Shown one piece after another: positions 1-11,990 of a DNA stretch of 62,813 bases. The stretch is from the NCBI GenBank assembly GCA_036244855.1, contig BQKZ01004053.1, forward strand, positions 1-62,813. Reading direction: 5' to 3'. Under the pieces are notes generated by a model. It worked only from the letters and a program-made list of their open reading frames with translations, had not been told where the DNA came from and searched no databases. Position 1 is the stretch's first letter. Each line of letters starts with the position of its first letter. The position numbers and the translations under genes were made by a program. Origin of the DNA: Temnopleurus reevesii (Eukaryota; Echinodermata; Echinoidea; Temnopleuroida; Temnopleuridae).

Positions 1-657
1 ATTTTTTATGTGATAATAATTGGTAAAAATATTAGAGGTTACATTACATACACAGTATACTGGTTTCCGCAGCACTGGCCTCATATGAATGCAGAAATGA
101 ATATGGGTTTTTTTCGTAGAAGAAGAAGAGGAAATTTCAATATGATGAGATTGAATTAATTCAGCTGTGATAATTCTGTGGCTTTAGGCAACAATTATTT
201 GTTCTTTTTAGGTTTGGAATATCAATAAAATCTGGCAAATTTATTTGTAATATTTTGTTATTGATGTAATGTCCATGACAATTAATATTTTAATACATGT
301 ATGACTTGGTAGCTTTGTAATCATCCCTACATATCCAGAACAAGTTTCCATTACTGTCATGTAACTTTTTGTTGTATATATATTATGCATCAGTAGTTTT
401 GTACTCCACATACAACCAGTTCCCAGTACTTTCCTTCCTCGTTATAAAGAGTTTTGATATAACAAGCTCGGGTTATAACAAGTTGATTTTAAAGGACCCT
501 AACTCTTTTACTTGATATTGTATTTTAGCCCTGATATAACAATGTTTCCAAATAAAGATTGAATTTTCCTGGTCATAAGAACCTTAATGTTGTAATGGAG
601 ATTTACTATACCATCATTATCATAATTGCAATCCTTTCATACTTTCTCATTCTCCAG
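1..657 (+). other. Intron of the Lifeguard gene (upstream part outside window)
   Basis: Non-coding AT-rich DNA before the first visible exon. It includes a stretch around 440-545 with repeated 'ttataacaag/gatataaca' motifs, perhaps a remnant of a repeat. Nothing else is recognisable. Confidence 0.6.
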
Positions 658-722
658 GTGTACTTTATCCTGTTCATCCAGCTATTGGTGACGTTTGGAA
701 TCATCTGTGTCTTTGTATTTGT
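658..722 (+). CDS. lfg: Lifeguard exon, transmembrane helix 1
   Basis: The acceptor is ctccag and the donor GTAAGT. The exon encodes the first hydrophobic helix (VYFILFIQLLVTFGIICVFV). It ends in phase 2 after GT, which the next exon completes to Val. The frame entering it is 0. The preceding intron fills 1-657 and no further coding exon is visible there. Confidence 0.88.
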
Positions 723-3700
723 GTAAGTATCAGAGATATTAACATGGAATAATTAGCACTGGAGTTTAGATTATTATTGACCAAAACTGAATCACTAAAA
801 CAATTATTTCCTGTTAGGAGAAAAAGAGAGAAAGAGAGGGAATGGAAGAGCAGTACTCTTATCAAGTCATTTAATAGTGAATGTAGCATGATTTTTCTGA
901 TAGAATTTAACTCTTTGAATTGTTTACTTTACTCAAATCCATTTGTTTTCATTGCTGCTACTACTGTAGTTAAGGGTACTGGTACTTGTCTGCTCTCATG
1001 TTATAATTCTGCCATAAGGTTGACATCTCTATAGTAGCCACTTTATCATCTGTTAAGTGACACACTTGTGTACTATTATTTGATGATACTTGTCCCTTGT
1101 TTGTATACAAACAATCACATTTATCTCATTAACAATATCCGTGTTTAGTTTTAGTTTCTGTAGTGTTTATTGGTCAATCTCAGTTAGAGCTACCAGACAA
1201 TTTGAGAATCAAAAGTGAAAGAATCATTTTCATTGGAAGTAATGAAAGTGTTATGATCTTTTATTGCATAAAACACTTCTTTTGATAAAAATTGTGACAA
1301 ACTATGTCGCAAAAATCTTACAAGATTGGAAACGGGCATCTCTTTTTCTATGGGCTGGTTTTCCCTTTTTTCTAGTACCTGGATGTGATTAATTTTTAGC
1401 CTTTCTTTGTGTGTATTTGTATGTAAGTGAGTCTCTTACAGCAATTTAAACCATTTTGTGAACAAATATACTGTAGAGTTTTGTGTGCTTACGTGGTCAA
1501 ATCAAATGGTGACCATTCTTTTTTGTCATCTCTGGGCGGTGTTTCATCAAATCGTTTTTAAAGTTACAAATGACTTTATAAAAGACTGGAGTATGTTAAT
1601 AACAAGTGTGATATGCACAAGATTGTCGATCATTCAACCCAAGAAATGATACCAGTCGTACGTAAGGTCTTTCAGTCTTTTGTAACTTGGTGAAACACTG
1701 CCCTGGTATCAGTGTGCATGACTAAATCAGGGATCTCCTGACTTATAAAAGTGACAAAGTATATACAGCTCCTTCATTGCCACCAAAGTCAATGCAGTTA
1801 CTTTTCTTAGACATGCATGTGTATTCTCCTCCTATCAATATCTTTCAACCATATTTGTGATAATAAACATTGACCGTACATTTAACATGTTAAATATGAA
1901 TTCTACAGTTTGTATACTGAAGTGTAAGTTACACCAAACATTGAGTTGCAGACACAGTAGCTCAAAGATGATGAACAAATTTTCATTATTGAATTTTAAC
2001 TTTTCTAGGGTTCTTCTACAACAATTTCTTCAATAAATAGTAGTTACCCTTTTTCTATTTTAATTTAAATGCAACCAATTCATTGTTCATGTTTTTACAT
2101 TATAAATACCTGAATCGTATTTGATTTTTTATGATTGATTATAGAAAAAAGTCTGAACTACTAAAGCTGAACTGAGCTATACTACTGAATTACATGTATG
2201 TGTACATATATCACATGTTAGCCTTTATATCATTGAATATTGAATCAATTAAAGCAACCATTTTAAACTTTATCTTCCTTTTCTTATCTCCAACCAAAAT
2301 ACAGAGAGCCAGTGAATGGCTATGTACGGACTAATAGCTGGCTGTACTGGTGTTCCTAGTAAGTTAAAAGTAGAGAATATGTGCATGTGACATCACACTA
2401 CCCAGGTGCTACCTCACTCTTAGGACAACAGCCAAATATGCGCAACCGCTTCAAGGCATAGAGGTTGTGCTTTAGCATGCAATGTGCATTGGCAAGGTCA
2501 TAGCTTGTCCTATGACCGAGGGTGCCTGTGGGCTGTTGATGATGTCAGTGCATAGGGTCTTTAGGGATGCCAACCAAATATTGTATACTTTATCAATTAC
2601 GTTTGGATTTTTTAATAGGGGTACCAATCTCAATACATGTTTGGCAGGTGCGTCATTGTAGACCCAAAGAGTTTGTTCTAGCAAATAAGGCTAATGAGTA
2701 GACAAAATCACTGGACTATTGGAATGTTTTCTGCTGAGACTTGGGATATAAATTTGTTATAAATGACCATATGAAAATATTGAGTGTTAGAATTTCCAGA
2801 CATATATTTTTTTCAATATGTTTTAAAATATTTTTATATCCATTTTAATTTGATTTTTGATAAGATTATCTGTAATTTTGAATAATTTTGAATCCCAATA
2901 ATTCATATCGTCTTTTGATATTTATATTATGTATTGGAGCCCTTTCCCAAGTCAAATCTCTTGGGAATGAAGAAATAGCTTAGACTCAGTTAATTCTTTA
3001 GTTATGAGGATTAAAACCAATATAATATAAGGAAAGGGTTGCTTGAAAAGGCCTTTGACAATTATTTGAATCTTGCAAGGTTGACATAGGCAAGATTGAC
3101 TGTAAATTATCTTACATGTCACCAAATGCGCTTCTAGCCTTTAAGAATAGATTGAAAATGATCCGAAAAACATGTCACATACAAGTTGTGAATTTCATAG
3201 ATGAATGCCTTGAAATAGCCTGTTTTCTCTGTACATGTACAAAAGAATTCTGCTGTCAAAGCTAGATACCAGTACAATCTTGTATCATTCTTGTATCTGT
3301 ACTGCAGAGATGCCGATCCTCTACAAGATGTATGAGGATAGAAATATGAATCACCAAAAATCTGAACTTAATATTTTTCAAAAGAGAGAAAGCTAAAAAT
3401 GGTAATCGTAATCATGCTTTCTCTTGTGAGAAAAAATTATGCTCTGCTGTTTGGTGATTCATATTTTATTTTATATCCTCGCACCTATCCTGGAAGGTTT
3501 GCATCTCTGTGTACAGGTATGTTAGACCATATTTCAGATGCCACATTACCATCACTTTTACCATTATTTTTTTTACTTCTCAATTTTTCTAAAAGCGCTG
3601 TGTTCATAGCGTTGTACTTCATGCTTGCCTGCTGTCCAAATGTCAGAAGGAAGTACCCAGGAAATGTGGTTGCACTGGCAGTTTTTGTGAGTTTTTCTTT

Positions 3701-4993
3701 TCCTCTCCCCCCACCCACTCACTCAGGTTGGCTCCACATGCTCATTCAACCTCTGGGGAAAATGTGATAATTTCTATACAACAATTCCCCTCCTGAAAAA
3801 TCTTGGTAATTTTCCCAGGAAAATTGAAGTCGGGTCCCTTGGAAGGACACATTTTTATTAGATTATGGACACTTTACGGGGAAATGGAAATTGTGGGATT
3901 ATATTTTGTAGTCCTCGATAGTTTTCTCTCCCAGAAAAAGGATATACATGTACCTTTCCTGGGATAGGAGCCACTTGTAAAAACACCCACAAGCAGATGT
4001 CTACCCCCTCTTGTGGTGAGCTGGGAGAACTTATTAACTCCCATGTTTGTTATGCATTCATTTTCCATACAATGTGAAAGATTCTTAAGATACCAGAATA
4101 GGTTGATTATCAAGATGTCCATTTCATATATAAATATCAAGTAAAATGCATCAGTTCAGCCCTATTTATAGGGTTTCAAATCGTGAAACATTTGAAGGTG
4201 ACTGCACTTTTTTATTCAATATTATTGGTAGTTATTATTTATAGTTCTCAAATTAACCTTAAACAATGTTGATTGAGAAACTAATGATATTTATAAGGTG
4301 CTAATTCTGGTGTATCTATAAGCAAAATTCCTAGGTATTATTTTTATAATCGGTAATGGGTGTTAATTGAGATCAGCATCAAATTTAATGACCCAAAATG
4401 ATGTGCACCTTAAGGTGTGAAATATTTCCTTTCTCCTTAAGAATTCAGGAACATCTTTCTATTCTTATTTTTCCAGACTCTCAGTCTTTCTTATATGGCA
4501 GGAACCATCTCAAGGTAAGTTCATACATTCCTTTGTGTTTGTATGTATTTTTGCTAGTGATAAATGCATAAGCCATATTATCCAGTCTATTTTCTCATCC
4601 ATATATGGTCTCTGATAAAACCTCAAATACAATGATATGCTCATTGTTCTGTGCAATTTTGTTTTAAGCAAATCTATTGAATTAATTGCTTTGTCATTGG
4701 GGTTGTTGTGCTTCTTATTACAAATTAAAAAAAAAAATTAAAAAAAATAGGTGATTTCAGTGTTATCCAAACAGATGTCTCTTATGCCAGCATGAGTTAA
4801 AGCAATTTCCCTAATCAGATTAGCTTTGATCAAGACTCCTTGGGAAGAAAATGATATATCCTTTATCAATATGTTTTTGCGACCCACTCAGTAATTATGA
4901 AACACAAATCGTTATATTGTTATATTTCCTAACATATTTATAAGTATAGCTTGCAAAGTAGTTAGAAGTTTGAAAAAAAACAATGTCATATGT

Positions 4994-5025
<32 letters not shown>

Positions 5026-8000
5026 ATTCTATTGAGCCTGATATAGCCTGATAACAAATTTCCAACATATTTTTTTAAAGTAGCAAATACTAATTCTTAT
5101 ATATATTGTATACTTGTTTTCTTCTCTTAGTTACTATGGTGCTAATGCTGGTCAGTCTGTCTTGGTCTGCATGGGTATCTGTGCGGTAAGTAACTTCTAC
5201 TATTAAGCAGGATATTACATCATTGATATATCCTATTAAATCATTATAACACTTCGTTGATCAAGACGTTGTTGCTATTGCCCTGTGTCAAAGAAAATTA
5301 TCTGATATCATGATATAATATAAAACAAATAATTGCTGCCCATGCTCATGCAATATCAATATATAATTCACTGAAATTTGAAGTTATCTATTTCACTGGG
5401 CTTTGCCTCATGAAATAGATATGTCCAAATCTGGCCTCATTGTGAATTTTGTACTTAGTCCTTTCAGGCATTCATTCTTTGTATTGTATTACTCCTGTAT
5501 GATACCACTCTTTATAGCCTGTGCCCTGTAAATGTTGAGCTATATCTTTATTAATAATTCCTTTCTGAAGCAAATTGCATAACTTGGGGTGTGTGTAGAA
5601 AGATATCCCTTATCAGTTAGTGCTTAGATTTTTGTTTTCATCATACATCATGTTTATTGCTTATTCACTCCTGATGGAAGTACATGTATCCATTAGACCA
5701 CATTAAACCTTTTGTCAGTCACTTTGATATGTGAATAAGCCAGTATTTTTAAGCATACAGATACTTTCATAATGTCGGATATGTTTGACATTTAAGCATT
5801 TTCACGTTTTTGATGGTGTATGTACACACAGAGTGGAAAATTTAATAATACTAAATTCACCAAAATAAAGCCACCGCAAATATGTCGGCTTCCAAATTAA
5901 TTCTACTCCAAATTTATTTCTCTGGCTCCAACAATATACGTTCTCTATCACTATGATTCTGTCACTGCTGATATCCAATATTACTGTATTTGATCATTTT
6001 TCAGTAATTTACTCTTGCATGAGACTATTTTCCATTTAGACTCACTTTGATTTCACATTTTCTGAGGATTCTTGTTTGTGTTCAGGCTTTCACTATTCCC
6101 CTCTGATTCACTGTTATAATGATTATATCATTGTTTATCAAGTAACACTTGTAACATACTTATAATTGTATTTGTTTATTTTCAGGGAGTTACTCTTGGC
6201 GTGAGTTTGTTTGCCATTCAGACACGCTTTAATTTCACATTCTGCAGAGGATTCCTGTATTTTGTTCAGCCTCTCTACATTTCTCTCTAAATATCATTGC
6301 TTTGCTGATTATATCTGTACCTATTCAGTAATACCATGAATGTACTTGCCCTTATAACTGTATTTTTTTTTATTTTCAGGGAGTTACTCTCGGCGTGAGT
6401 CTGTTTGCCATTCAGACACGCTTTGATTTCACATCCTGTGGAGGATTCCTGATTTGTGTTCAGCCTCTCTCTACATTTCTCCCTAAAAATCATTGCTTTA
6501 CTGATCATGTCACTTATCAGTGCCTATTCAGTAACACCATTAATGTACTTGCCCGTATAACTGTATTTTTTTCTCCACTTCCAGGGAGTTACTCTCGGAG
6601 TGAGTCTGTTTGCCATCCAGACACGCTTTGATTTCACATCCTGCGGAGGATTCCTGTTTGTGTTCAGCCTCTCGCTATTCCTCTTTGGATTCATTGCTAT
6701 CTTCACACGCAGTAATGTAAGTCAACTTTTGTGGATGTTTAGGGAACACAAGTTCCCTGTTCAAATTTACCTTTTCTTTAAAAGAATGTTCGTTTTTCAA
6801 TATGAAATATAAAAGAAATAGAATATGGAGAGCTGGAACAAGACAAATCAATATTATGCAGAATTCTTAATGGTATTGATAAAGATTGTGTACAGAGAAA
6901 TCTATATTTGTGTACAGTATGGTCAGAAATAAAGTTATCAGTGTCCCACCATGTCTCACTAAAATGCATGTGTTTTAATTGGGCATTGTTGGAACATGGC
7001 GGGAAACTGTGAACTTTATTTCTGTTCATACTGTAGCTCTTCCTTTATCCATTACTTACTTGTAAGTAGGATATAAGCTTTGTGATATGGTTCAGCTGAT
7101 GTGTAGTCTTAATGAATGCCTTACTTGATCATATATAATCTGTTCACTCCTATAGTTTTGGCTAATAAAGTAAAACTCTTGTACTGTATTTTCATCTTAC
7201 TTCTTACCCCATGACCTTCAATATTGGTGTGAGTTCATTTACAATGAAATAATGTCCTATCTTTCCTGCAGGTGCTCTACACAGTGTATGCATGGTTGGC
7301 AGCATTACTTTTCGTGATGGTAAGACTTCGTCATTTAACTTCGAAATACCCCCTCCCATTGATATTTATCATGAAATATAACATAACATTATGTAAGCCA
7401 GTTGGTAATATTCTAAAAAAATGGGGAAACTGATGATTTGCATATCATAGGTTTGCTTCCTAAATCCTCTAAATTTTATTATTCATATTATTTATTGATA
7501 TCCAATAAAGGCAGTATTTATGTTGTTTGTTTTCGATGGTCCAATGGTTTAGTGGGTCATTTCCCACATAACTTTCCAAGTAACAAGTTAGAATAAAGAC
7601 CGGTTTGTTTGTTTTTTTTTATGTTCAGAAGCATTTGTTGTAAGAGTATTTTAGTTACAATATAGTGCTTCCACTTTTCAATATTCCAGGGTATCCATCA
7701 CAAATCTTTTAGACCCAAATTTTTGCATACCGGTAATGAGGTGGAATGTTCAGATGATAAAAAAACAGAGCACTGGCAACCCCTTTTCAGTTCATTGATT
7801 TCACCCTAATATGAAGTGTTTCTGATCCCTGCATTCGCCTTGACTAGACAATATGAATTTCAGCTTCCCAGTGTGCCATGATTAGATTGCAAAGTATTCA
7901 ACCATCCTGTACCATATTTTCTCTAACACACCATACTTTTCCACCTTGTCATCCTAACGCAGTTCCTTGCGTATGACACCCAGCTGATGATTGGTGGGCG

Positions 8001-8109
8001 TCGCTATGAACTGGATCCAGAGGAATACATATTTGGCGCCATGAATCTTTACGTGGACATAGTGTATCTGTTCCTCATCATCCTCTCCTTGTTTGGTGGG
8101 AGTAAGTGA
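658..8109 (+). CDS. lfg: Lifeguard/TMBIM-family membrane protein (GRINA/FAIM2 type), 3' part of gene, 8 coding exons
   Basis: Joined exons 658-722, 2305-2358, 3596-3686, 4477-4514, 5131-5185, 6585-6716, 7272-7319 and 7963-8109 total 630 nt, or 209 residues plus TGA. All junctions are GT-AG and keep frame (phases 2,2,0,2,0,0,0). The protein reads as seven hydrophobic helices. Family hallmarks are EPV after helix 1, YAVF and LACC around helix 2, AGTIS after helix 3, QTRFDFTSC between helices 4 and 5, FLAYDTQLMIGGRR after helix 6, and ALDPEEY-like/NLYVDIVYLF before helix 7. The aspartates in AYDTQ and YVDI correspond to the conserved pair proposed as the pH/calcium sensor of the BI-1 superfamily. 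Lifeguard proteins sit in ER, Golgi and plasma membranes, modulate calcium and inhibit apoptosis. The variable Pro-rich N-terminal tail of this family must lie in exons left of the window. Which vertebrate paralogue it is closest to (GRINA, FAIM2, TMBIM1) cannot be decided by eye. Confidence 0.93.
723..2304 (+). other. Lifeguard intron, no recognisable content
   Basis: AT-rich sequence between two exons with confirmed phase continuity. Short ORFs here have no family resemblance and no splice context. Confidence 0.7.
2305..2358 (+). CDS. lfg: Lifeguard exon, post-helix-1 loop and start of helix 2
   Basis: A 54-nt exon between acceptor acag and donor GTAAGT. It reads VEPVNGYVRTNSWLYWCS, and the EPV motif with downstream basic residue matches the loop of GRINA/FAIM2 proteins. 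It ends in phase 2, and the TA is completed to Tyr by the next exon. Confidence 0.88.
2359..3595 (+). other. Lifeguard intron, no recognisable content
   Basis: The part 2395-2700 is less AT-rich and has a small hairpin (gcgcaacc ... ggttgtgc). It may be an old repeat. No coding potential is supported. Confidence 0.65.
3596..3686 (+). CDS. lfg: Lifeguard exon, helix 2 and start of helix 3
   Basis: The acceptor is ctaaaag and the donor GTGAGT. It encodes YAVFIALYFMLACC, then a basic PNVRRKYPGN loop and the start of helix 3. LACC followed by RR(K/R)(Y/F)P is a family signature. It ends in phase 0. Confidence 0.92.
3687..4476 (+). other. Lifeguard intron, no recognisable content
   Basis: It opens with a short C/T-rich tract (ccccccaccc) after the donor. 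The rest is plain AT-rich intron. Confidence 0.65.
4477..4514 (+). CDS. lfg: Lifeguard exon, helix 3
   Basis: A 38-nt micro-exon between ttccag and GTAAGT. It reads TLSLSYMAGTIS, and AGTIS is the conserved helix-3 end in Lifeguards. Phase 0 in, phase 2 out. Confidence 0.88.
4515..5130 (+). other. Lifeguard intron with (TTTA)n microsatellite
   Basis: It holds an A-rich run at 4726-4748 and an ATTT tetranucleotide repeat of about seven units at 4993-5021. Otherwise nothing. Confidence 0.7.
5131..5185 (+). CDS. lfg: Lifeguard exon, start of helix 4
   Basis: A 55-nt exon between ctcttag and GTAAGT. It reads SYYGANAGQSVLVCMGICA, and phase 0 at its end leads directly into GVTLGVSLF of exon 6585-6716. 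The three decayed copies of that next exon begin 820 nt downstream. Confidence 0.88.
6005..6125 (+). pseudogene. Decayed copy 1 (oldest) of the Lifeguard helix-4/5 exon
   Basis: The sequence aligns base for base with exon 6585-6716, for example ttactcttgcatgag against ttactctcggagtgag, and then ctttgatttcacat, ggattc and tgtttgtgttcag. The acceptor ttttcag is retained. The leading GGAG is lost, in-frame stops are present (the first codon reads TAA) and no donor is left at the expected end. It lies 181 nt upstream of copy 2. Confidence 0.82.
6186..6320 (+). pseudogene. Decayed copy 2 of the Lifeguard helix-4/5 exon
   Basis: It has an intact acceptor (ttttcag) and starts GVTLGVSLFAIQTRFNF, nearly identical to the functional exon. 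The Cys-Gly-Gly motif has become CRG. A length change near the middle puts the helix-5 half out of frame and leads to TAA. The splice-donor position is destroyed. Copy 3 starts 194 nt downstream. Confidence 0.9.
6380..6535 (+). pseudogene. Decayed copy 3 of the Lifeguard helix-4/5 exon
   Basis: The acceptor (ttttcag) and the first 26 codons, through FTSCGGFL, match the functional exon almost perfectly. One extra base (cctgatttgtg against cctgtttgtg) then shifts the frame. The donor corresponding to AAT/GTAAGT is replaced by agtaacacc. The functional copy starts 205 nt downstream. Use of its acceptor would give a truncated reading frame. Confidence 0.92.
6585..6716 (+). CDS. lfg: Lifeguard exon, helices 4-5 (intact copy 4 of the array)
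   Basis: A 132-nt exon of 44 codons, phase 0 at both ends, between acceptor cttccag and donor GTAAGT. It reads GVTLGVSLFAIQTRFDFTSC and continues through the hydrophobic helix 5 to FTRSN. QTRFDFTSCGG matches the QTKVDFTSC-type motif of GRINA/FAIM2. It is the only copy of four with an open frame and a donor. Its phase symmetry means an extra copy could in principle have been spliced in without shifting the frame. Confidence 0.92.
6913..7035. mobile_element. 123-bp TA-flanked foldback MITE in a Lifeguard intron
   Basis: The left end tacagtatggtcagaaataa and the right end, read in reverse complement (tacagtatgaacagaaataa), are inverted repeats that stay similar for about 40 bp. Both ends are flanked by or begin with TA. 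The TA target and the CAGTATG terminus point to a Tc1/mariner-type MITE (inference). No transposase is inside. Confidence 0.78.
7272..7319 (+). CDS. lfg: Lifeguard exon, helix 6
   Basis: A 48-nt exon (phase 0-0) between tcctgcag and GTAAGA. It encodes VLYTVYAWLAALLFVM and runs straight into FLAYDTQ of the last exon. Confidence 0.9.
7320..7962 (+). other. Last Lifeguard intron, no recognisable content
   Basis: AT-rich, with a T run at 7612-7620. No repeat family or coding sequence recognised. Confidence 0.65.
7963..8109 (+). CDS. lfg: Lifeguard last coding exon, AYDTQ motif, helix 7 and stop
   Basis: The acceptor is aacgcag. It encodes FLAYDTQLMIGGRRYELDPE, then EYIFGAMNLYVDIVYLF and a final hydrophobic helix ending GGSK and TGA at 8107-8109. 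The C-terminal end is typical of the family, which stops soon after helix 7. This exon gives the strongest family signal in the window. Confidence 0.95.
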   Translation, partial: FLAYDTQLMIGGRRYELDPEEYIFGAMNLYVDIVYLFLIILSLFGGSK

Positions 8110-9470
8110 TCATGTGACCAGGCTCTATGGAGAGCCATCCTCCTGATATATATCAGGTGGGAGTCATGTGATCTGTGAGCTGATCAGGTGATGCATTTAT
8201 GAACATATGATGTGGGTAATCCTTACAGCTGTTTTGGTTACAATACTTGAATGGGTAATGCTAAAAGTGCAGTCCCACTCATTGCTTCTCACATACCGTA
8301 AATGAATTAAGTACATTAGGTTGATAATAAAGATATTTTAAGTACATGTACAAGTCTTAACACGAAAATAATGATCCAGAATTTGAATTAGAAACAAATA
8401 TAGAATTAAGGTCCAGGTAAATGAAAAGGAAAATGCCTTACATGGAAAAAGAATACAGATTGCATTGAATTTCTCTTTTGTATATAATCTGATTTCTTCT
8501 GATTTTATAACTGTAGATTTTACATGATTTCCGGTGAGATATGTGAGTCTTAATGTTTATCTAGGGATCAAATCATTTCATTTTCCTGTCAAATGTTGGT
8601 AAATGTCTGCACACTCCAATGATTAATGTAAAGTAAAATGAAAGTAAAATAATAATACAAGTTTATTATAGTGAAGTCCTAAATGTATACCTCTGTCTGT
8701 GAATTGCATGCTTTGAAGATTTAATGAAATTCATAAATTTGTATTTTGCATTATATTTTGTATTTACATAGATGTAAAATAATTTTCTTCCTGATAAATG
8801 TGATTCTCATGTTTCTCATCATTGTTTATTATACATATCACTCATAGAATCATTTAGAAATGAATACTGGTATTTAGTTTCAGGTACTGGATCTAGAAAT
8901 GGCATTTATGTTGAAATCAATATGTTATGTGTAAAGTGTAGGTCCGAGGTAGTTCTCTCTATTGGGGATATGGAAAGGAATTATCAATGTCTTTGATCTT
9001 AGTGTGAGTAAAGCCTTGTCATGTAATGGTTCACACTAAAATGGGGAAATAGGGCGAGGATCTTCTGGGGTTAACATTGAGAATTATGTGCAAATATATC
9101 ATTTTCAGTTGCAATTAGTGCACTACCTATAAATGGTAGATGCTATTCCTATAGATTCAGGGAAATTATGATGCAGTTTATGACTTTTTAGTGAAAAATT
9201 TCGCATGGAACTCATTTGAGTTTTCTTTATTATTCATCTGGGTTTTTTTTTTGTGTTTTTTTTTTTTGTAAGATTTGGCGATTCAGATATTTGAGTGATT
9301 TAAATAGAAAGGTCAGTCCAATTTTTCAGGTTTGTTTCTTGCCCATGTGTATGCTTGTTAATCATTATGTAGCAGAACCCAATTATATAGCATTACTGCC
9401 AGTAAACATATGTAATGCAAAGGAAAATTACACGTTTTGGAAGAAATTGAAAGATTTATGAAATAAACTT
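8110..9470 (+). other. Probable 3' UTR of the Lifeguard gene
   Basis: Follows the TGA. A perfect 16-bp palindrome (cctgatatatatcagg, 8142-8157) lies 33 nt after the stop. Canonical AATAAA hexamers occur at 8326-8331 and 9462-9467. Either could be the polyadenylation signal; the true end needs transcript data. Confidence 0.5.
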
Positions 9471-11331
9471 TATATTTTTCTAAATGCCTTAATTCTATAC
9501 ACTTGGTAAAGTTAGTCATGAAATATATAGTCTGGAGACATTTGCATCTACGTTATATCTCTTTTATAGATTTCTAGAATTTTGTAACATAAAATTATGT
9601 AAGATATTTGTATAGTTAAATATTTGTCAATGCTTACAGTCATCTTCATGTTTCACTAAGAATAATTTGAATTTAATTTTAATTGTACATTGCAGTCTCC
9701 ACTAATTATTTTGTAAAAAATTACACATTCTACTCAACAATATCATACATTCGTATTTTTGATTATTTTTGTACATTGATGGTTTGAAGTGTATCAACAT
9801 CAAAACATTAACTTAGTTTTCAATGATACTTTAAATTGTCCATTAATTAGTTCTCTTAGATATCTTTAATTGATAGATATAAATGAATAGATCATTAAAC
9901 CTTAATTCAAACTTTAGTCTAATTTCTCTTTGTAGGGTATAGATTAATAATAATTATTTACACATAGGAATTGTAGATAGAAACTCAGTAACTCGGTATT
10001 ATATTTTACAAAAATTTCTTAGTAAATTGTACATTAAGTAGATCTTATCAAAAATTGACTAATATAATCCATTTATCTTACTTTCACTAGAGGTTGTTTT
10101 GTTATTCAATAAGAGGTTTTATAAGTAAAGGCTTTTTTCCAAGGGCCATGATAGAGTCTGATTTCAAATGATCCTTCAGTCATTGTACCATAATAAGAAA
10201 CCCATTCATTCGTTGTGCAATTATGTTTATGTAGAACCATACTTCCATATTATGGAACCAATTATATATATTTATCATGGTTTGGATTATGTTGAACAAA
10301 TATTAAACATGGATATATACATTTCATTAGTATACTAAAAATGATATTTTTTTTAACTTCATTGTGTGATTATGTTAGTGTCAATTTAATGAGAATTATG
10401 TCATAGACTGATACTCGTTAAACTTTTTTTTTCTGCCTGCATACACGCCAACATTCTGGAATATGTATTAGGTTAGAAAGGATAGTGCCAATCACCACAC
10501 AGCTGAACCAATGGAGTACATGAATATAAAAAGGCTGAAGTCCATTGGATGTCATTTTGACAAAATTAACCAAAACTAAATACTTTTTTTTAAATTTTGG
10601 CAATTAAAGTATATTTGGCCAAAATACATCAAACAATATCATAAAACAACTTCAATTAAAAAAATTGCTGGGAACATAGATATTCATGTTACTTGTTGGC
10701 AGTGCCTTTTGTCTTGTGGACTTGGGTCAATCTTAAAATCATATGGACTTAAACCATTCTCACATATTTACATTGACAACTGCTGTAGTAATGAGTATAA
10801 GTGATGAGAGAAGGTCCTATGAGATGAATGTAAGAAAAGCCCAAGTCCAGTTTCTGACATTTATGCCAGATTTTCCTTGTCATTGTGTCATTATTAATCA
10901 GGTACTCAATTGTGTTCTCATGTGAGGAATCGTGTTTCAGAAACAGTTTTTGTTCATTTCCTCTTTGTCTTTGAACTTGTTCTTAAATCTATGAACAGTT
11001 TATCCTAGAAGTTAAAGATGTGCCAATCTGACATTTGAAAGGAATTCTAAACAACATATTATCAATCACACAAACCAGCTTTAACTTCTAGGGCTGATTC
11101 ATGGCTGTTGTGATGGGCCAATAGGAATTTATTATAAAAATATTCTGACAAACAACAACAACAACAACAGCAATAAAGAGGGTCTTTATTTTTCGCCGGT
11201 GTGCTGGCGATACAAAAAGAGTCCTCTCCTTTTTTTGTGTGTCTCCGTCCCCTGGCTACGCACCTCATCTGTTTGTTTATATCTTATTTTTATATTGCTA
11301 CACCTCTTCGAAAATGAGTGAATATTTACTC

Positions 11332-11371
11332 CTGTGGTAGTTTCTTTTTCGCTGTGGTAGTTTCTTTTTCG
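11332..11371. repeat. 20-bp perfect tandem duplication
   Basis: The unit ctgtggtagtttctttttcg occurs twice without a spacer and is followed by the start of a third unit (ctgt). Confidence 0.85.
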
Positions 11372-11964
11372 CTGTTCCGGAGTAGGGTATTAACTCCCTT
11401 CAAAATTTTTGAGTGATTTGCAGGAGATTCGCCCTCCAGAGAGCGAGATGTTTACTGGAGTCTTATTTCACCGTAAGGATACAGTAGATACATCAGTGAT
11501 TACTTATTTATCGGAATGCAAGACTTCAGTCAATATTTTTTGCCTGGAACTTTTGCAATAGCGCCACCACATTATGCTCTTAAAGAGGACTGGAAATCAC
11601 CATATTGTGTCTGAATAAAGTACATATACATGTAATATATGGACTTGTTCGTAGTTCCACTTCAAAATTATAACTTTTAGCTTATTTACGCTGTCAAAAT
11701 ATGAGCTTTTCGCTTTGCTATTCCTCGGCAAATTTACACTACTGAAATAACTTCATCTCAAATGTTGTGACATCACATTTTATTTGATCATAACTTAGTT
11801 TTGTCTTTTCCAATTTGTTGAATCGTGTGTCCCCATTACTAAGTAAACGATTTTTTTTCTTAGTTTTTACTTTTCTTGTTTTGTTATTGGAAGGCTTGTT
11901 CTGCTTGTTATGTTTTTGTTTGGTAATCGGTTTGGGGGATGAGGTGGTCTTCTTTTCCACCTAT

Positions 11965-11990
11965 TCATCATCATCATCATCATCGTCATC
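11965..11990. repeat. (ATC)n microsatellite
   Basis: About eight trinucleotide units with one interruption (cgtc). Confidence 0.85.

Larger units (their letters stand above)
5186..6584 (+). other. Lifeguard intron carrying a decayed exon array
   Basis: This intron separates the helix-4 start exon from the helix-4/5 exon. Its first 820 nt show nothing recognisable. From about 6005 it consists of three head-to-tail copies of the next exon and of the flanking intron, described separately. Confidence 0.8.
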
